A stretch of DNA of 64,000 nucleotides from NCBI GenBank assembly GCA_954871525.1, contig OX940863.1:2394001-2458000 (forward strand), written 5' to 3'. Below the pieces are notes generated by a model. That model did no database searches. It had not been told where the DNA came from and saw nothing but the letters and a program-made list of their open reading frames with translations. Numbering within the stretch: the stretch's first letter is position 1; each line of letters starts with the position of its first letter. Shown in pieces: positions 22,343 to 35,064 of the stretch. The position numbers and the translations under genes were made by a program. Source of the DNA: Parietaria judaica. Lineage: Eukaryota > Streptophyta > Magnoliopsida > Rosales > Urticaceae.

Positions 22343-22360
22343 TTCCCACAGACGGCGCCA
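22343..22360 (-). other. Primer-binding site of the Tat element
   Basis: Three bases inside the 5' LTR the minus strand reads TGGCGCCGTCTGTGGGAA. The first nine bases equal the complement of the 3' end of plant tRNA-Asp (TGGCGCCGT), and the overall match by eye is about 13 of 18. The tRNA assignment is tentative. Confidence 0.7.
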
Positions 22361-22363
22361 AAC

Positions 22364-23217
22364 TGTTGACGTGGTTTCCCACCTCAATCAGTCAAGTGTG
22401 ACTTGTGAGTGTATGATATTTTTGGATGAAGCAATTTGGTGGAATTCGATCTCTCACGTTACAGGCTCACGATTCACTCACGATATATGTATAAATATAT
22501 AAGCGATATAAATGAGACGAGGGATTTTTTATAGAGGTTCGTCCCAAAGCGGTAGTTGACTACTTCCTCTGTTAGTTTATTGCGACAATGAACATAGACG
22601 GATAGCTACAGGCAGCTAGAGCACGTCTGAGAGTAGGAAGAAATGGAGAAAGAAAGAAAGAATACAATAAGATCTCAAAATGACAAGAATGCCGGGTAGA
22701 AATTCTTCAGTGTATTCTCTCGAGGTTGTAAGTGTGCGTGTGTGTTGATCTGAGCTTGAGCTTGGCATTTATAGACTTCAATTCTTCCCGTTGAACTTCC
22801 GGGAATCGAGGGGTCTTCACTCCGTGCTGACCGGGTTGAATGGACGATCTGGCTACACGTGTCCCATGACTTCGTTCTCGTCGTCGTGTTTGAATTATGC
22901 CCGTTGGAGACTTGACTCTGTGCTCCTGGTCTTCCGTCTGAGTTTGAAATGGGATGCCGGGTAGAGAATATGACGACTCTACCCTCGTCTTTCTGGGCTG
23001 CTACCGAGTGGATTTGGGCTTTAGAACTCATTGGGCCGAGTAGCCTATGTCCATTGGTTCTTGGTCTGATTGAGAATCTCTTTGGGCTTTCTCAAATGGG
23101 CTTTTACGAATAACAATTTATTTCTTTAAAGCCTTTTATCATGGTTTGTAAATTTAATTAATTCACAACCTTAGCACTTTATGTCACATTAAATAATGAC
23201 GAATTTGTACATCAACA
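22364..23217 (-). repeat. 5' LTR of the Tat element
   Basis: By the minus-strand orientation of gag-pol, the right-hand repeat is the 5' LTR. It carries a TATA box on the minus strand (22766-22775). It is collinear with 11059-11912 at an offset of 11305. Confidence 0.95.
22766..22775 (-). promoter_or_regulatory. TATA box in the 5' LTR
   Basis: The minus strand reads TCTATAAATG, a good plant TATA box, positioned within the LTR to drive gag-pol transcription. Start site inferred, not seen. Confidence 0.6.
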
Positions 23218-23779
23218 ATATGTATCAATGTATGAACAGCCAAATGAATAGCCAAATGAATAGCAACGTATTTTTCATCCAAAGAAAAATATAAAATCTG
23301 AAAAAATTGGAATCATGGAATCTTGATTTTGTGTTGTGACATGTCATCCTCTTGAGATTTTGCTTTTATATATATATATAGATATAGATTTATTTTATTT
23401 GATTCAAAAATATGAAAAAAGAAATCAATTAATTTTCTTATTTAAAAAAAATAAAAAATATGAAAAAAGAAAATCAATTTTCTTATTAAAAGAGAAACCC
23501 CATATCCTTGCTTCTTTAGTTGGCCGCTATCATTCTTCAAAAACCTTCCTTTGTGTTTGCAACTTAAATTATTGTTTGCAAAAACTAAAATAAAATTAAC
23601 ATAGCCTAAGCAGCTTATTTTTTGTGTATATTTCAACCGCTTTTTTTTATATATATTAAATAAGAGTCTATGTGTATTCAAATTTTTTTAAATCAATAGA
23701 GTAATTAACATATCATTGATTAAGATTTAAAAAAAAAAAAGGAAACTGCGTAAACCGATAGCAAATGACATATCACTGG

Positions 23780-23840
<61 letters not shown>

Positions 23841-23860
23841 TAAAATCTCACCATAACAAG
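23218..23860. other. Intergenic DNA with AT microsatellite
   Basis: No gene is supported. A pure (AT)n tract of about 56 bp lies at 23781-23836; short A/T-rich open frames are low complexity. Confidence 0.6.
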
Positions 23861-24535
23861 TAGGGATGTACAAAAAAGACCCTAAACCGAATCTAAAACC
23901 GATAACATTAATTTACCAATTTTTTCACTACCAAAAATTTATGCTTTTTTTGAACTACCAAAAAATGTAGTTTAAACCGCTACCGCTTTTTGCTAAATGG
24001 TAGCGGTTACGCTTTTCACGGTAAAAATCGCTACCGATTACCGATTAACCCGATAATAAATTTATATGTTTTTATAAATTTAAAAATAGATAAATATTGT
24101 ACTTTTAGCATTTAATATCTATATGATAATGTTTTGGTATGAATCTTTCATTTATTGATTCATTAAATCTTATTTTATTTTAAAAAATATTGTTGCTATT
24201 GTAATTATTTCTTTCCGTTTGAATAAGAAAGAATAAAGGCCGTAAGATAATTGACCCCATTCTTTTTAATTTCATCGATTGGTTCATTTTTTTTTTACTT
24301 TAGATTATGTAATAGTAATTTGATTTTTCAAATATATGATGATTACATAGCATCTTGTCAAAATGTGGTTAAAACCGAATTAAAACCAAATTTACAACCG
24401 ATATATCGGCAATTGGTAAAAATAGTTTTAAACTTCAATAGCGACTTTCGGTTTTTAAATTGAAAAATCCGAAAATAAGGTAATCTGTATAAATAGTTAT
24501 AAAAACCGAATCGAAGACTCGTTTGTTCACCCCTA
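23861..24535. mobile_element. hAT-type MITE
   Basis: The element begins TAGGGATGTACAAA and on the other strand TAGGGGTGAACAAAC. A perfect 8-bp duplication ATAACAAG flanks it at 23853-23860 and 24536-24543. The interior is AT-rich with repeated AAACCG motifs and no transposase. Its ends resemble those of 4337-4992. Confidence 0.85.
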
Positions 24536-25001
24536 ATAACAAGTGGCATCATAAAAATAAATTATAAACTTAAACTTATTTAGAACAGATTCATAATGTG
24601 TTAGTAATATAAAAGATTACATGCACATTAACTTTTTATATATAGTTAACCCTTTAAGTTACTCTTTGTAGTATATTTTACATTATAAAATTTTCTCTAA
24701 AATATTATTTGAGCTATAAGTTATTTACTTTACATTCATAGTTTTTTCTTTATAAAACCTGACGCAAGGCCTCAAATTAAACTTATTTGGAGTATGATTT
24801 TTCTTGTAAGAGTTTAAATAAATCCAAGAGTTTATATGCGGCAAACATCCAACTAATTCTATCTGCTTATATTATGAGAGAATATCTTATTTTGAAAAAG
24901 GTTATATGCGGCAAACATCGGAAAGACCTATATAATTGAATTTAATGATTGCTCACTCTTTGAGTAATTTATTTGTCTAATTTTCTCGAATAAAATATAA
25001 T

Positions 25002-25229
25002 AATAATAATAATATATTATGAACATTTTCGACATTGAAGATTATTTATCAAGTAAGCTTCTCAACATTGAAGAGAGAAAAAGAAAGAAAAAGAAGACAA
25101 ACTAAATAATTATATAATAATAATAATATATTATGAACATTTTCGACATTGAAGATTATTTATCCAGTAAGCTTCTCAACATTGAAGAGAGAAAAAGAAA
25201 GAAAAAAAAAAGACAAACTGAATAATTAT
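25002..25229. repeat. 114-bp tandem duplication
   Basis: Two nearly identical copies, offset by 114 bp, share ATTATGAACATTTTCGACAT and a GAGAGAAAAAGAAAGAAA tract. Few differences suggest a recent duplication. Confidence 0.85.
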
Positions 25230-27050
25230 AAAGAATGTGTGAAAATCAGTACAATCTCCTTATATATCCTCTTGAAAAGTGATTAAAAAAATTTAGAAAT
25301 CATAGCTTTGCCAAGTTAATAATTTAACGTTACATTAGTGCGTTTTGGTAGCACAAATTGAGAGAGACGAGATTGAGGGTGTAACCAGAAATTCCGATTG
25401 AGAGATTGATAGTGGATCGAGATTTACAGGCGGCAAGTGGACGTACCTCCTACACTGGGAGCGAACCACTATAATTTTGGTGTCGATTTCAATTTCGTTT
25501 ATTGTTTTTATCGTTTTTTCGAATTGAGAATTAAGGCAAAATTCCTAACACCTTGACGAACATTTTGATGAGTTAAAGTATTACTATTCGATGGACAATC
25601 CAACTCATGATTCTCTTAAATTAGTTCATTTATTTAATAAGTATAAATTAATTTTATACCCTGTAATAAATATACGTTATGCGATGGTTGATTTTGTTGA
25701 TATGATTTTTAGTGAATCACGTAGGCTTGACATCTATATTTTAGGTTTACATGTTAAGGATATGTGTGGTGATTAAATTATCTAAGGTTTATAATAAATG
25801 ATTTTAAAAATATAAGTTGGTATATAGTTTGTGCACACCAAGTCTTGCGTGAGATAGACGCTTTCCACACCGTCAAAGCAACCAAAGGCTTCGAGGTAAG
25901 TAAAAACTTCTTTTATTTGCATTACAAGAATGAAATTGAAACGTGATTTACATGTTAATGTATGCATTTGATTGCATCGTTCTTCTGATATTTGCTATAA
26001 AAGGTGTATATATTAAAAGATTAAATGACACTGTATCTCAGTTGTTAAGTTTGGGTAGGCGGCGTGCCTGTTGCAATGTCTCTCTAAAGAGACTGTGATA
26101 TGTTTATAGCGCGGTGTGGGAAGCCCGACCGATCACCGGGAATGTAATTGAGATTTTTCCCCACACGTCTACGTGTAATGTTACGACCGGTCACATGTTA
26201 AAAGAATTGAAATGTTACGACCGACTGGTCGAAGTTAAAAGAAATGACCAGAGGGTCACATATAAAAAGAAGTTAAAAGAACTGACCAGATGGTCATATG
26301 TTAAAAGAAGTTAAAAGGAATCACCGGTGGGTCACATGTTAAGAGAATTATGAGGAATTGTGCAACATGAGCGTCCAGAACAACGTCTACAAACCTTAGC
26401 AGTTGAGATACACACTATGAAAGAGAATTGGATAATGTATATTAAATGTGCTATATTATTATGATATTTTAATTGTCTTTACTTATTAAGCTTTCGCTCA
26501 TTAGAATTCTTGTAATGTAGACATTGCAGGTAATTCAAATGACGCTTGATACTGTTGGTTGAAGACTCCGAGCTAGAGATCTGATGCATATGAGATATTA
26601 ACGACCGTGGGAAATCTCGTTTTGTACTTGGGGTATTTTGAGCTTCTTTACGCTAGGTTAAAAACAAAAGAGTGGAGAGAGTAGTTTATGCCTCCTCATT
26701 TTGGAGAAATAGTGACAGTGGTTAGGCGTGGGAGTCTAACGTTAGTGACTTGTAAGATAATAATATATCGTTTTGATATGTAGATATATAAAATAGGTAT
26801 ATATATATCTTTATATATATAAAAGAAAAAAAATGAATAACTTTTTATTGGCTCACTTATATGGGTTTAAAAAGGAAAAATAGTTTTATAAGCCGTACGG
26901 GGCGTTACATAAATTAATTACCACATATTAATTCCTAAACATAAGGAATTCAATAAACTTATTTTGACTTTATTTTTTCTCTCTCATTTTCTCGACTTCA
27001 CCCACTCAACTTCACCATTTTTCTCTCTTTCAACGTCCATTCTAACATTG

Positions 27051-27340
27051 ACTTTGTTAATACACGTTAATTTTTTTATTTTTATTTTTAATCACATAAT
27101 CATCTACATATTAATACATATTAAAACTATTAATACAATTTTTCGGTAAAACAAATAAATGTTCTTATTTTTAAGCAAATTAACTTTGTTAATACACGTT
27201 AATTGAAACTTTTACTCACATAATTATTTACGTATTAATACATATTAACACAGATAATATAGTTTTTCTGTAAAATAAGTAAATGTTCTTATTTTTAAGA
27301 AAAATTAACTTTGTTAATACACGTTAAGATAAATGTTGTA
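27051..27340. repeat. About 125-132-bp tandem repeat, 2+ copies
   Basis: ACTTTGTTAATACACGTTAA recurs at 27051, 27183 and 27308. The first two copies also share the ACATATTAA and AAATGTTCTTATTTTTAAG blocks; the third is truncated. Confidence 0.8.
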
Positions 27341-28386
27341 TCGTTGATTTTCCATAAAATATATATTATGTTATTGTTTCCATTTTAATTTTTGAAATTT
27401 TAATTTTTTAAAAACAAATCGTGATTAGCTGTAATTAGCCATGAATAATTAATTTCCTTTTTGAATTAATTACGAAAATAATAATAAAAATAGGTTAATC
27501 AAAAGGGTATTATAGGTATAAAATCTATAATAAAAAAGCCACCTCATCAATTTGGCTATTTTGCAAAGAAAAAAGAAATGTTGGCTATTTGGCTTATCAA
27601 ACGTTTCAATTTGGCTATTAAGAGTCATTTCTCAAAAAATTAAGTTGAAATTTTTAAAATGCGACATGATATGGAAAATATTTTTTATAACTAATTTTTA
27701 TAAATTAATAGAATATTTAATGATATAATTCTACAAAGATTACTACTTAATATACAATAAAAGAATCTTTATACTAAGATATGATACTAATGCAGAGAAG
27801 TCATAAATATATATAAATAACGGGTTTGAATCAAGTGGGGGCAGCCGCACACTCTCAGGTCTTAAATGCTTCGCCTGTGTATCTTTGACCGACCTTGAAT
27901 TTATAGAAGCCCTAGAGACTGGAAATTTGTTTGGAACCTATTAGGGTGCTGACCAACCCACACGAACAATGACCTCCGACCAGGGCCAACCTTGTGGAAT
28001 GCGAGGCCCGAGGCGAGGTCTAATTTTGAGGCCCTAAGAATAATATTTTGGGGAGTTTTCACTTAATAAATCCAAACCGTATATCTTTTTTTAATAATAT
28101 TTTGGGCCTCAAGGATAATATTTTGGGCCTCTTTATGTAAGGTTGAAAAACCAAAAAAAGAAATGGGCCTAAGGCCATGGTACTATGAGAAAGCAAAATA
28201 ACAAAATGATAAGCCTATATGGGTACACATAGAGGTCCCAGTACTAGAGAAAAGGAATATGTAAATTCTTCAAATACAAATAGTGTTCATTGCTTTACAA
28301 CATGTACCCATCTTGTTGGAACTTTTTAGGCTACAAAGAAGATTTTGGAGCAAGGACCTTTGTATGTCACTTGCTGGAGTTCACGA

Positions 28387-28420
28387 AAAAGCGATTTTTC
28401 AGTTTTGAAAAATCGCTTTT
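28387..28420. repeat. Perfect 15-bp stem hairpin
   Basis: AAAAGCGATTTTTCA (28387-28401) pairs perfectly with 28406-28420 across the loop GTTT. It lies in a locally GC-richer block of unknown nature. Confidence 0.85.
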
Positions 28421-29238
28421 CTGTTAGCTTCGACACTAGTTTGAAATCAACAGTACGCCGAGAAGGGCTGGAATATCTTATTATCTTTGCTGGACGAGTT
28501 GATCGAAGAAGTGACAGACAACTAGATCCCCAGTGGGGGATCGGTGCGCACACTCCGAGGGAGGGAGATAGCGGGTTACGGTCCGTTATTGGGTAACGAG
28601 CCCATAATCAGTAATAGACTCAATTCAATTAATGATTCGTGCATATATTGAAACTATATGATACAATTAATAGCTATATAATATTATGTACCCTCATATT
28701 AAAATGACATTTGGGCACATGAACAATAGATAAATATATAATTATTTAATATTTTTTAATTAATGTTAATCCTCAATAGATGACCCACAAATTTGAGTAC
28801 AATTTACATGATCTTTAGTAGTTTTACGGACATCGCACAATTTTATTTTATTTATTTAACATTTTAACTCACACATTTGAATTCGAAAAAAGTCTTTCAA
28901 AGCTCGTTTTCAAAGATAAGACAGAAATCTACTATTTTCACAAACTAGTACTTTATGAACAACTTAACTTAAAATGATTAAAATTACTCTTAAAGTTCCT
29001 TCATTTATTTATTTATATATAAAGAGAGAGGCTCACTTCTGCGTGCAAGGTCGTGATTGTATAGATCAATGCTAATTATTAGATAAATAACAGCCAAAAC
29101 CAGCTTTCCTCTTATATTTTAATTTTATCTATGTGGAGATTTTAAGCAGATTATACGCTTCAATTTTACAAGGAAAAAAAAAATCAACATAAGTATAGAG
29201 GCTTAGGTGGAATAATTATACGCTATCATTAATACCAG

Positions 29239-29270
<32 letters not shown>

Positions 29271-31821
29271 TTGATGATCATATAATTATTAGCCATGCTG
29301 ATCAGCTTTTCTGGATCAAACGTGCAATATGATAATTCCCTCAAAGCTGGATCAAGATATTTCGGGTTTGTTCTATATATATAGATATATAAATATTATA
29401 TAATACTAATAATCTTTGGGATTTGCTGTTGCTGCTATATTTAATTTCAAGTGGATTGCTTTGAATTTCAAAGCCTAGATATGTTCCAAGAAAAAAGGCG
29501 AGCACATCTTTATGTTATTGTTTTATAATATAAGGTAATTTATGATGGCTAAAATGATTGCCATAAACAAAAACCTAAAAAAATCGACCATGATCCAGAT
29601 CATGATTTATAGTTGGAGAAGATTCTCCCATTTTTAAAGGTATATAGGAAGATTAAATATGAAAAAAAGTATCTAAAATATCATTACAACAAAATTGTTT
29701 TGTAGTAAATTTAAAATGTTTCAATATGATAATAAGATCACCTCGGATTAAATATAATTGCAAAGGAACGTGTACGACGACGTGCATGTGTAATTTATTA
29801 TTGTATGAGTTGTGAATTGTGTAGCTTAAAGTTGACCTTGAACCTTCACGGTGATAAAAAAAATTAACAAACATATACTTTATTAATATAGTATATACAC
29901 AACTTATAAGTTTTGAGTTTCCCTAAAAAAAAAAAGTTTTGAGTTTTGACAACTCGTGTACATATATCATTTTAATTTTACAGTTCCGGTTTTACTATAA
30001 TTATTTACTTATAAATTAATTTATTATGATTCATCCTTTAAGGGTTTTTTTTAAATGTTATATTATTTAAAGTTCGAAGTAGCTTTATTAATTGCTTGGA
30101 TTTTTTTTTCTTCTTTTGATTTTTAACAATATTAAAATTTCAGATAATTGGTGTTTAGATTCAACCAGCTACCTAATAAAAATAGTTTCCCAACCCGTCT
30201 CGGACCAATTAAGAAAAAGAAAAAAATGGTTTTTTTTCTTCTTCAAAATCGAGATATGGAAGGAGCCTTGAGAATAATAGACTATTAATAGATTTTTGCC
30301 TTTATAGAATTATTAGAAGAATTATGAAGAACTCGATACACATTAAACAAATAAACACGAAGAAAATGTTTCTAAAATAATAAAAGGTAATTTTCTTCTA
30401 CTTATATCAAAATCAATTTTTTGTTTGTTTGTTTACTTATTAGAGACAGTTGCCTAGTTATTTAGAATATAGTTTATAAATGTAGCGTATGAGTTGGAGT
30501 ATATTTTCCCGTATCTTTTGCTTTAAAGAGTGTATATACTATATACCTACTCAATATATCTATATTAAATTATTAACCACGTGGGATATTAGCAAATTTG
30601 GTCAACTCAAAGGAGCTTCATTGATCATATATATCTCTTAAAATAATATGGTCGGGTCGGGTTTGACAAAATGGGTTAATTCCTTTTAATGTTTTATCAA
30701 GGTGAAAATCAAAAGTGAGAAAAAAAAAAGTTAATGTATGAAAAAGTTTACATATTTATGCTTTTTTTTGCTTCAAATTGAGATTAGAATATTAATATAT
30801 AATGATATTTTCAAACATATAACACCACTTTTTATAAAGGTAGGTACTTATAAATCAATTTTACATAGACAGGAAATTATGTATAAGCTGGTGTGGATCT
30901 TAATTATGAGAAACTTTGGCTAAGTTTCAAGAGCCTATTCCAAAAAAGACCAGTTCCAAACGGAATCAGCTATACACTTAACCTCCATGTATTAATATAA
31001 ATTTATATGCATGAAGTTGGATTTGACCGATACGTATTCGAGTTATTTGTTTGTGTTTTAATCGGCGTATTACCTTTAACAAAATAACTAACTAATACAA
31101 GATTTTCAAAAGCCGATCTAGCTTGGATTGGGTTCGGTTCCTGGTTTTTTTTATAAATGAGTCGGGCTCGTACCTAAAACCGGGACTAAATGTCCAATTT
31201 TAAGAAGCCCACAAAGCCGCAACTAGGGCGGAAAAAATTCAAAATCTCTGTAACCCGGTCTAGGTTCCACCCCCTACAATATACTAATTAATAGGTAAAA
31301 AAACCTACATGCTGTAACACTATGTCTTCTCGGTGATAAGAATACTAGAATAGTAGTTTAAAGTGGAAAAAGAAAGAAAGTGTTGACAAAGATCACTCGC
31401 CAATCGCCATGCTCCACATATATGACTGAGAACTTAATGTTATCAAAGTATATATACTTCCCTTTGCTATTTCTTACCGCTATATATATATATATATATA
31501 CACACACACTCTTTCACAACATCACGCATAATTAATTTTGAATTATTACAAGATAAATCGGACTACTAACATAATAACAACGTAATTTGAAAGAAAACAA
31601 CTAGAATTTTTATAACATTTCGGTTATCTTCAACTATTATATTCAAACCTCCATAATGTCTTATTATATTCTTAATAAATATTAAATCTAATTTTATATT
31701 AAGTAGTGAAGCGTAAGTAGGACAAAGAAATCAAAAGGAGATCATATCATATTCACACTTAGTCTTCAATATAAGAATATTTATTTCTCTCTCCTTTGAG
31801 CAATGATTGATTAGGGTTTCC

Positions 31822-31828
31822 TATAAAT
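31822..31828 (+). promoter_or_regulatory. TATA box of the first NIP gene
   Basis: TATAAAT lies about 140 bp before the ATG at 31966, consistent with a plant core promoter plus a short 5'UTR. Inferred from position. Confidence 0.5.
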
Positions 31829-31965
31829 TGGAGCAAGTCTTCAAGCTCTGATCGTGCTCAATTCCCATTTCATAAGCACCTTAAACAAGCCAATTATCAC
31901 TACATAACGGCTTGTATTTCTTTCTTTCTTGAGCTTTAAGGTATCGTCATACTATAACCGTAACA

Positions 31966-32101
31966 ATGGCTGATATGGGAGCGACTACTAGCGTTGACCA
32001 TATTTTGCAAGTCACTGGTGACCGCATTCCTCATGACTCCAAGCCCATAGAGTCACCTCCTTCCGTTCCAGTTGTACCACTCGTCCAAAAGGTATATATA
32101 T

Positions 32102-32136
<35 letters not shown>

Positions 32137-35064
32137 TATATATTGAGCTTATATTACAAGTTATGTAACGCATGGTCATCATTGATTGCAGCTACTTGCG
32201 GAGCTAATTGCAACGTACTTCTTCGTATTCGCGGGGTGTGCGTCGATTCTCGTGAACTTAGATAGAGAGAAGATCGTCACGCTCCCCGGAATCGCCTTGG
32301 TTTGGGGTTTGGCTCTGATGGTCATGATTTACTCCGTTGGACATATTTCCGGCGCTCATCTTGACCCGGCTGTCACTATCGGTTTCGCCGCCATTAATAA
32401 GTTCCCGTGGAAGCAGGTATAAATTCGTTGAGTCTTTCATTCATTAGGGCAAAAACATGTTCTTATACAAAATATATAGGGTTAATGACGGCAAAAATAC
32501 CCAAAGTTTGGTCAAAGAACCCCTAGTGTACCTAAAGTTTAAAAGTGGTGGCAAAAATACCCAAAGTCACATTTGGGGACTTGACCACTCCATTCTCGTA
32601 GCACCGTTAACTTACCTGTTAATTCTGGCCACGTGGACAAATCTGTTTTGTTAAGTGTAATCATTAGGGGTTCAATTAGTTGTCTTCAATAGTATTAATT
32701 AGGGCTTTAATTCCTTGTTTTGTCGTAAACGAGGCTGATGTGGGTTCGTTCACATGGCAAAAATTATTATGTCAGCAACCCACGTTTGTCCACGTGGCCA
32801 GAGTTAACGGGTAAGTTAACGGCGTTACGAAAATGGAGTGGTCAACTCCCCAAATGCGACTTTGGGTATTTTTGCCACCACTTTTAAACTTTGGGTACAT
32901 AAGGGGTTCTTTGACCAAACTTTGGATATTTTTGCCGTCATTAACCCAAATATATATGTTCGTTGAGTAATTCAACCATATTTTTTTCTAAAAATATATA
33001 TGTTAAAGAACGACATACAAAAAATTGAAAAACGCTCGTTAAATAATCGGTAACATATAGCTTCATGTAAGGCTTTGATGCAAAATTAAGCTCGTAAATT
33101 TTGGTCAACTTAAGTCAGGAGTGATTTATTGAAAGTAGCGTATTTAATGGATAAATTAATTAACTAAGCCTTGATCGGTCGTCATGTATGGACCAGTTCA
33201 TTTATTCACGCGTTATTAGTGAAACAAAATAAATTATATCAAATTTTAACTTATAATATATTAGTTTAACAATAATGAAAATGTAAAATCGAGGCAAGAA
33301 AAAGATCTAGATCTTGAAATATTACAAAGATAGAAGTCATATTGATTATAATATAGTCTGATTAAATATCATAATTAATCAAACATTTGGATCTATTTAT
33401 TTAGGTACCGGCTTATATAGCGGTTCAGATCGCCGGAGCAACTATGGCGAACGGTACGCTAAGGCTGTTGTTCGACGGTCATGAAGACCTTTTCGTTGGA
33501 ACTGTTCCATCGGGCTCCAACTTGCAGTCTTTTGTCGTCGAATTCATTATCTCGTTTTATCTCATGTTCGTTGTTTGCGGTGTCGCCACTGATAATCGAG
33601 CGGTACGTAATTCTTATTAAATTACATAAAAGAACAACCAATAGATAAGTAAGTCATAGAATTATTTTGTCAAGAAATGGTTTCACCAGTATATGAGATT
33701 CATTCGTAAGAATTTAATAATTTTTAATCCGATCCTTCAAGTCTTAATTAAATCACTTGCAAAGTACGCGATTTAGTGTAGATACTTTAATTTCATTAAA
33801 GCTGAAATTAAGATATAGGTAAAGTACAATTAATAATAACATACATATATAATTTTTTTTATTGTGATTAAAATAGCCCTTTTATAACTTTTAAGTTGTG
33901 CAAAAATTTATTAAAGTTGGAGGTAACATTGCCAAAAAATAAAGTTAGAAGAGCTGTATATTATAATATTATCTTTTGACGATTTTTGCGCAGAGAATAT
34001 TGAACACATGTGTGTGTTGAAGCACATATCTAGGATATATATAGTTTATATATATATATGTGTATATATATTCAATTGGGATTCGAGAACATCAATGAAA
34101 ATCTTCACTATATTAGAATGTTTTTTATTATTATTTGTATTGATTGATCTTCGTTAGTACTGCATGTGACATACATACAGTGTGTAATTTATTATAAGTA
34201 TATTTACCATTATCTGTTGATTAATTATATTTCAATTCTTTGCTTCAGATTGGAGAGCTCGCTGGGCTCGCGATTGGCTCAACAATTATCATTAACGTGC
34301 TGTTTGCTGGGTATATTATACAATTATTATATTTATCCTTATATCAATTTTATTACTTCATCAGCTGGCACATAATTAATTAATTAAGCATATAAAAATA
34401 TTAGTTTTAACATAACACTATAACAACATTTAACATGGACATACTTCTGTCACAAATTTTACTGCTGGCTATTTTTTAAGTTTGTAATATAACATGTAGA
34501 GATATTGGCGGCAAATGTTTTAAAAAACTAAAAAAGGTCATGTCGTAAGTTCTAAATTTTATTGGCAAAAGCTCGAAAAAGTCAAAACATTGTTGTAAGT
34601 TCCAAAAAAATTTATGATAATTTAAAAACGCCGTGTACAAAAAGGTACTTTGTGATAATTTTCCCGCAAATATCCCCAACATATATAACATTCTAAGAAC
34701 ACCCTTTTGATTTTCAAAAGCTCTCCTAGTTATTAGTATATTAATAAGGTAAAACTAGATACGAACATATATATATATACATATACACGGCAATATCAGT
34801 ATACATAGGTTGAATCATGAATGATATATGTATGTATATTGTATTGGCAGGCCAATATCAGGGTCGTCGATGAATCCAGCAAGAAGCTTGGGATCAGCGA
34901 TAGTGTGGCACAAATACAGGTCGATATGGATTTACCTAACTGCTCCGGTTCTTGGCTGTACGGTCGGTGCACTGACTTACAATACCATCAGAAACACGCA
35001 AAAGCCAGTGCGGGAAATCATCGAGTCTGCTTCTTTCCTCAAGGGACGCCTTGGACGGACCTAA
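31966..35064 (+). CDS. NIP1: NIP1-type aquaporin with a D-P-A first box
   Basis: Five exons (31966-32091, 32192-32416, 33405-33602, 34249-34310, 34851-35064) join in phase to 274 residues, normal for nodulin-26-like intrinsic proteins. These are membrane channels for water, glycerol or small uncharged solutes. The family body is clear: LAELIATYFFVFAGCA, GHISGAH, ELAGLAIGST and SMNPARS. The first NPA box is D100-P-A, with Asn replaced by Asp (GAC at 32363-32365); the second NPA (N212) is intact. The aromatic/arginine filter reads W80, V200, S209, R215, where Ala is usual at the third position. The C-terminus SASFLKG resembles the nodulin-26 phosphorylation site. Intron 1 has a TA repeat; intron 2 has a MULE. 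Confidence 0.9.
32479..32947. mobile_element. Fold-back Mutator-type MITE in NIP intron 2
   Basis: The 469-bp element is almost a complete inverted repeat: GGGTTAATGACGGCAAAAAT at the left and the same sequence on the other strand at the right. The perfect 9-bp duplication AAATATATA flanks it at 32470-32478 and 32948-32956. A second copy lies at 60466-60935. Confidence 0.9.
34500..34677. mobile_element. Possible small fold-back element in NIP intron 4
   Basis: Imperfect inverted ends (GATATTGGCGGCAAA against GATATTTGCGGGAAA), flanked by near-identical AACATGTA and AACATATA. Probably a decayed MULE-like MITE; the boundaries are approximate. Confidence 0.35.

Larger units (their letters stand above)
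11059..23217 (-). mobile_element. Ty3/Gypsy Tat-lineage LTR retrotransposon, complete
   Basis: This 12,159-bp element has two 854-bp LTRs starting TGTTGA and ending TCAACA, and a 5-bp target duplication ATATG at 11054-11058 and 23218-23222. The LTRs align without gaps and differ at five sites (11300, 11325, 11358, 11752, 11808 in the left copy), about 99.4% identity, so the insertion is recent. Gag, protease, RT, a degenerate RNase H, a second archaeal-type RNase H and integrase follow in order on the minus strand. The double RNase H and an antisense ORF between integrase and 3' LTR identify the Tat lineage. All of gag-pol is in one frame but interrupted by three stops. Confidence 0.95.
24544..31800. 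other. Gene-poor intergenic region
   Basis: No intact gene is recognised. It holds the tandem duplications listed separately. There are LTR-like scraps: a U5-like AGCGAACCAC stretch near 25460 and GGGGCGTTACA near 26900, the usual end of Tekay/Del-type LTRs. A CAGGGCCAACC terminus near 27981 could be one end of an hAT element. A GC-richer block at 28320-28600 has no recognised coding function. AT microsatellites lie near 29244-29271 and 31481-31500. Confidence 0.5.

Noticed and set aside
26130..26340. Repetitive ORF with GGTCACATGTTAAAAGAA-type units
   Set aside because: The repeats explain the open frame; no protein family is recognisable.
31966..32265. 99-codon reading of NIP exon 1 into IYIYIY and beyond
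   Set aside because: The tail is the TA microsatellite of intron 1; a GT donor at 32092 and acceptor before 32192 give the family exon structure.
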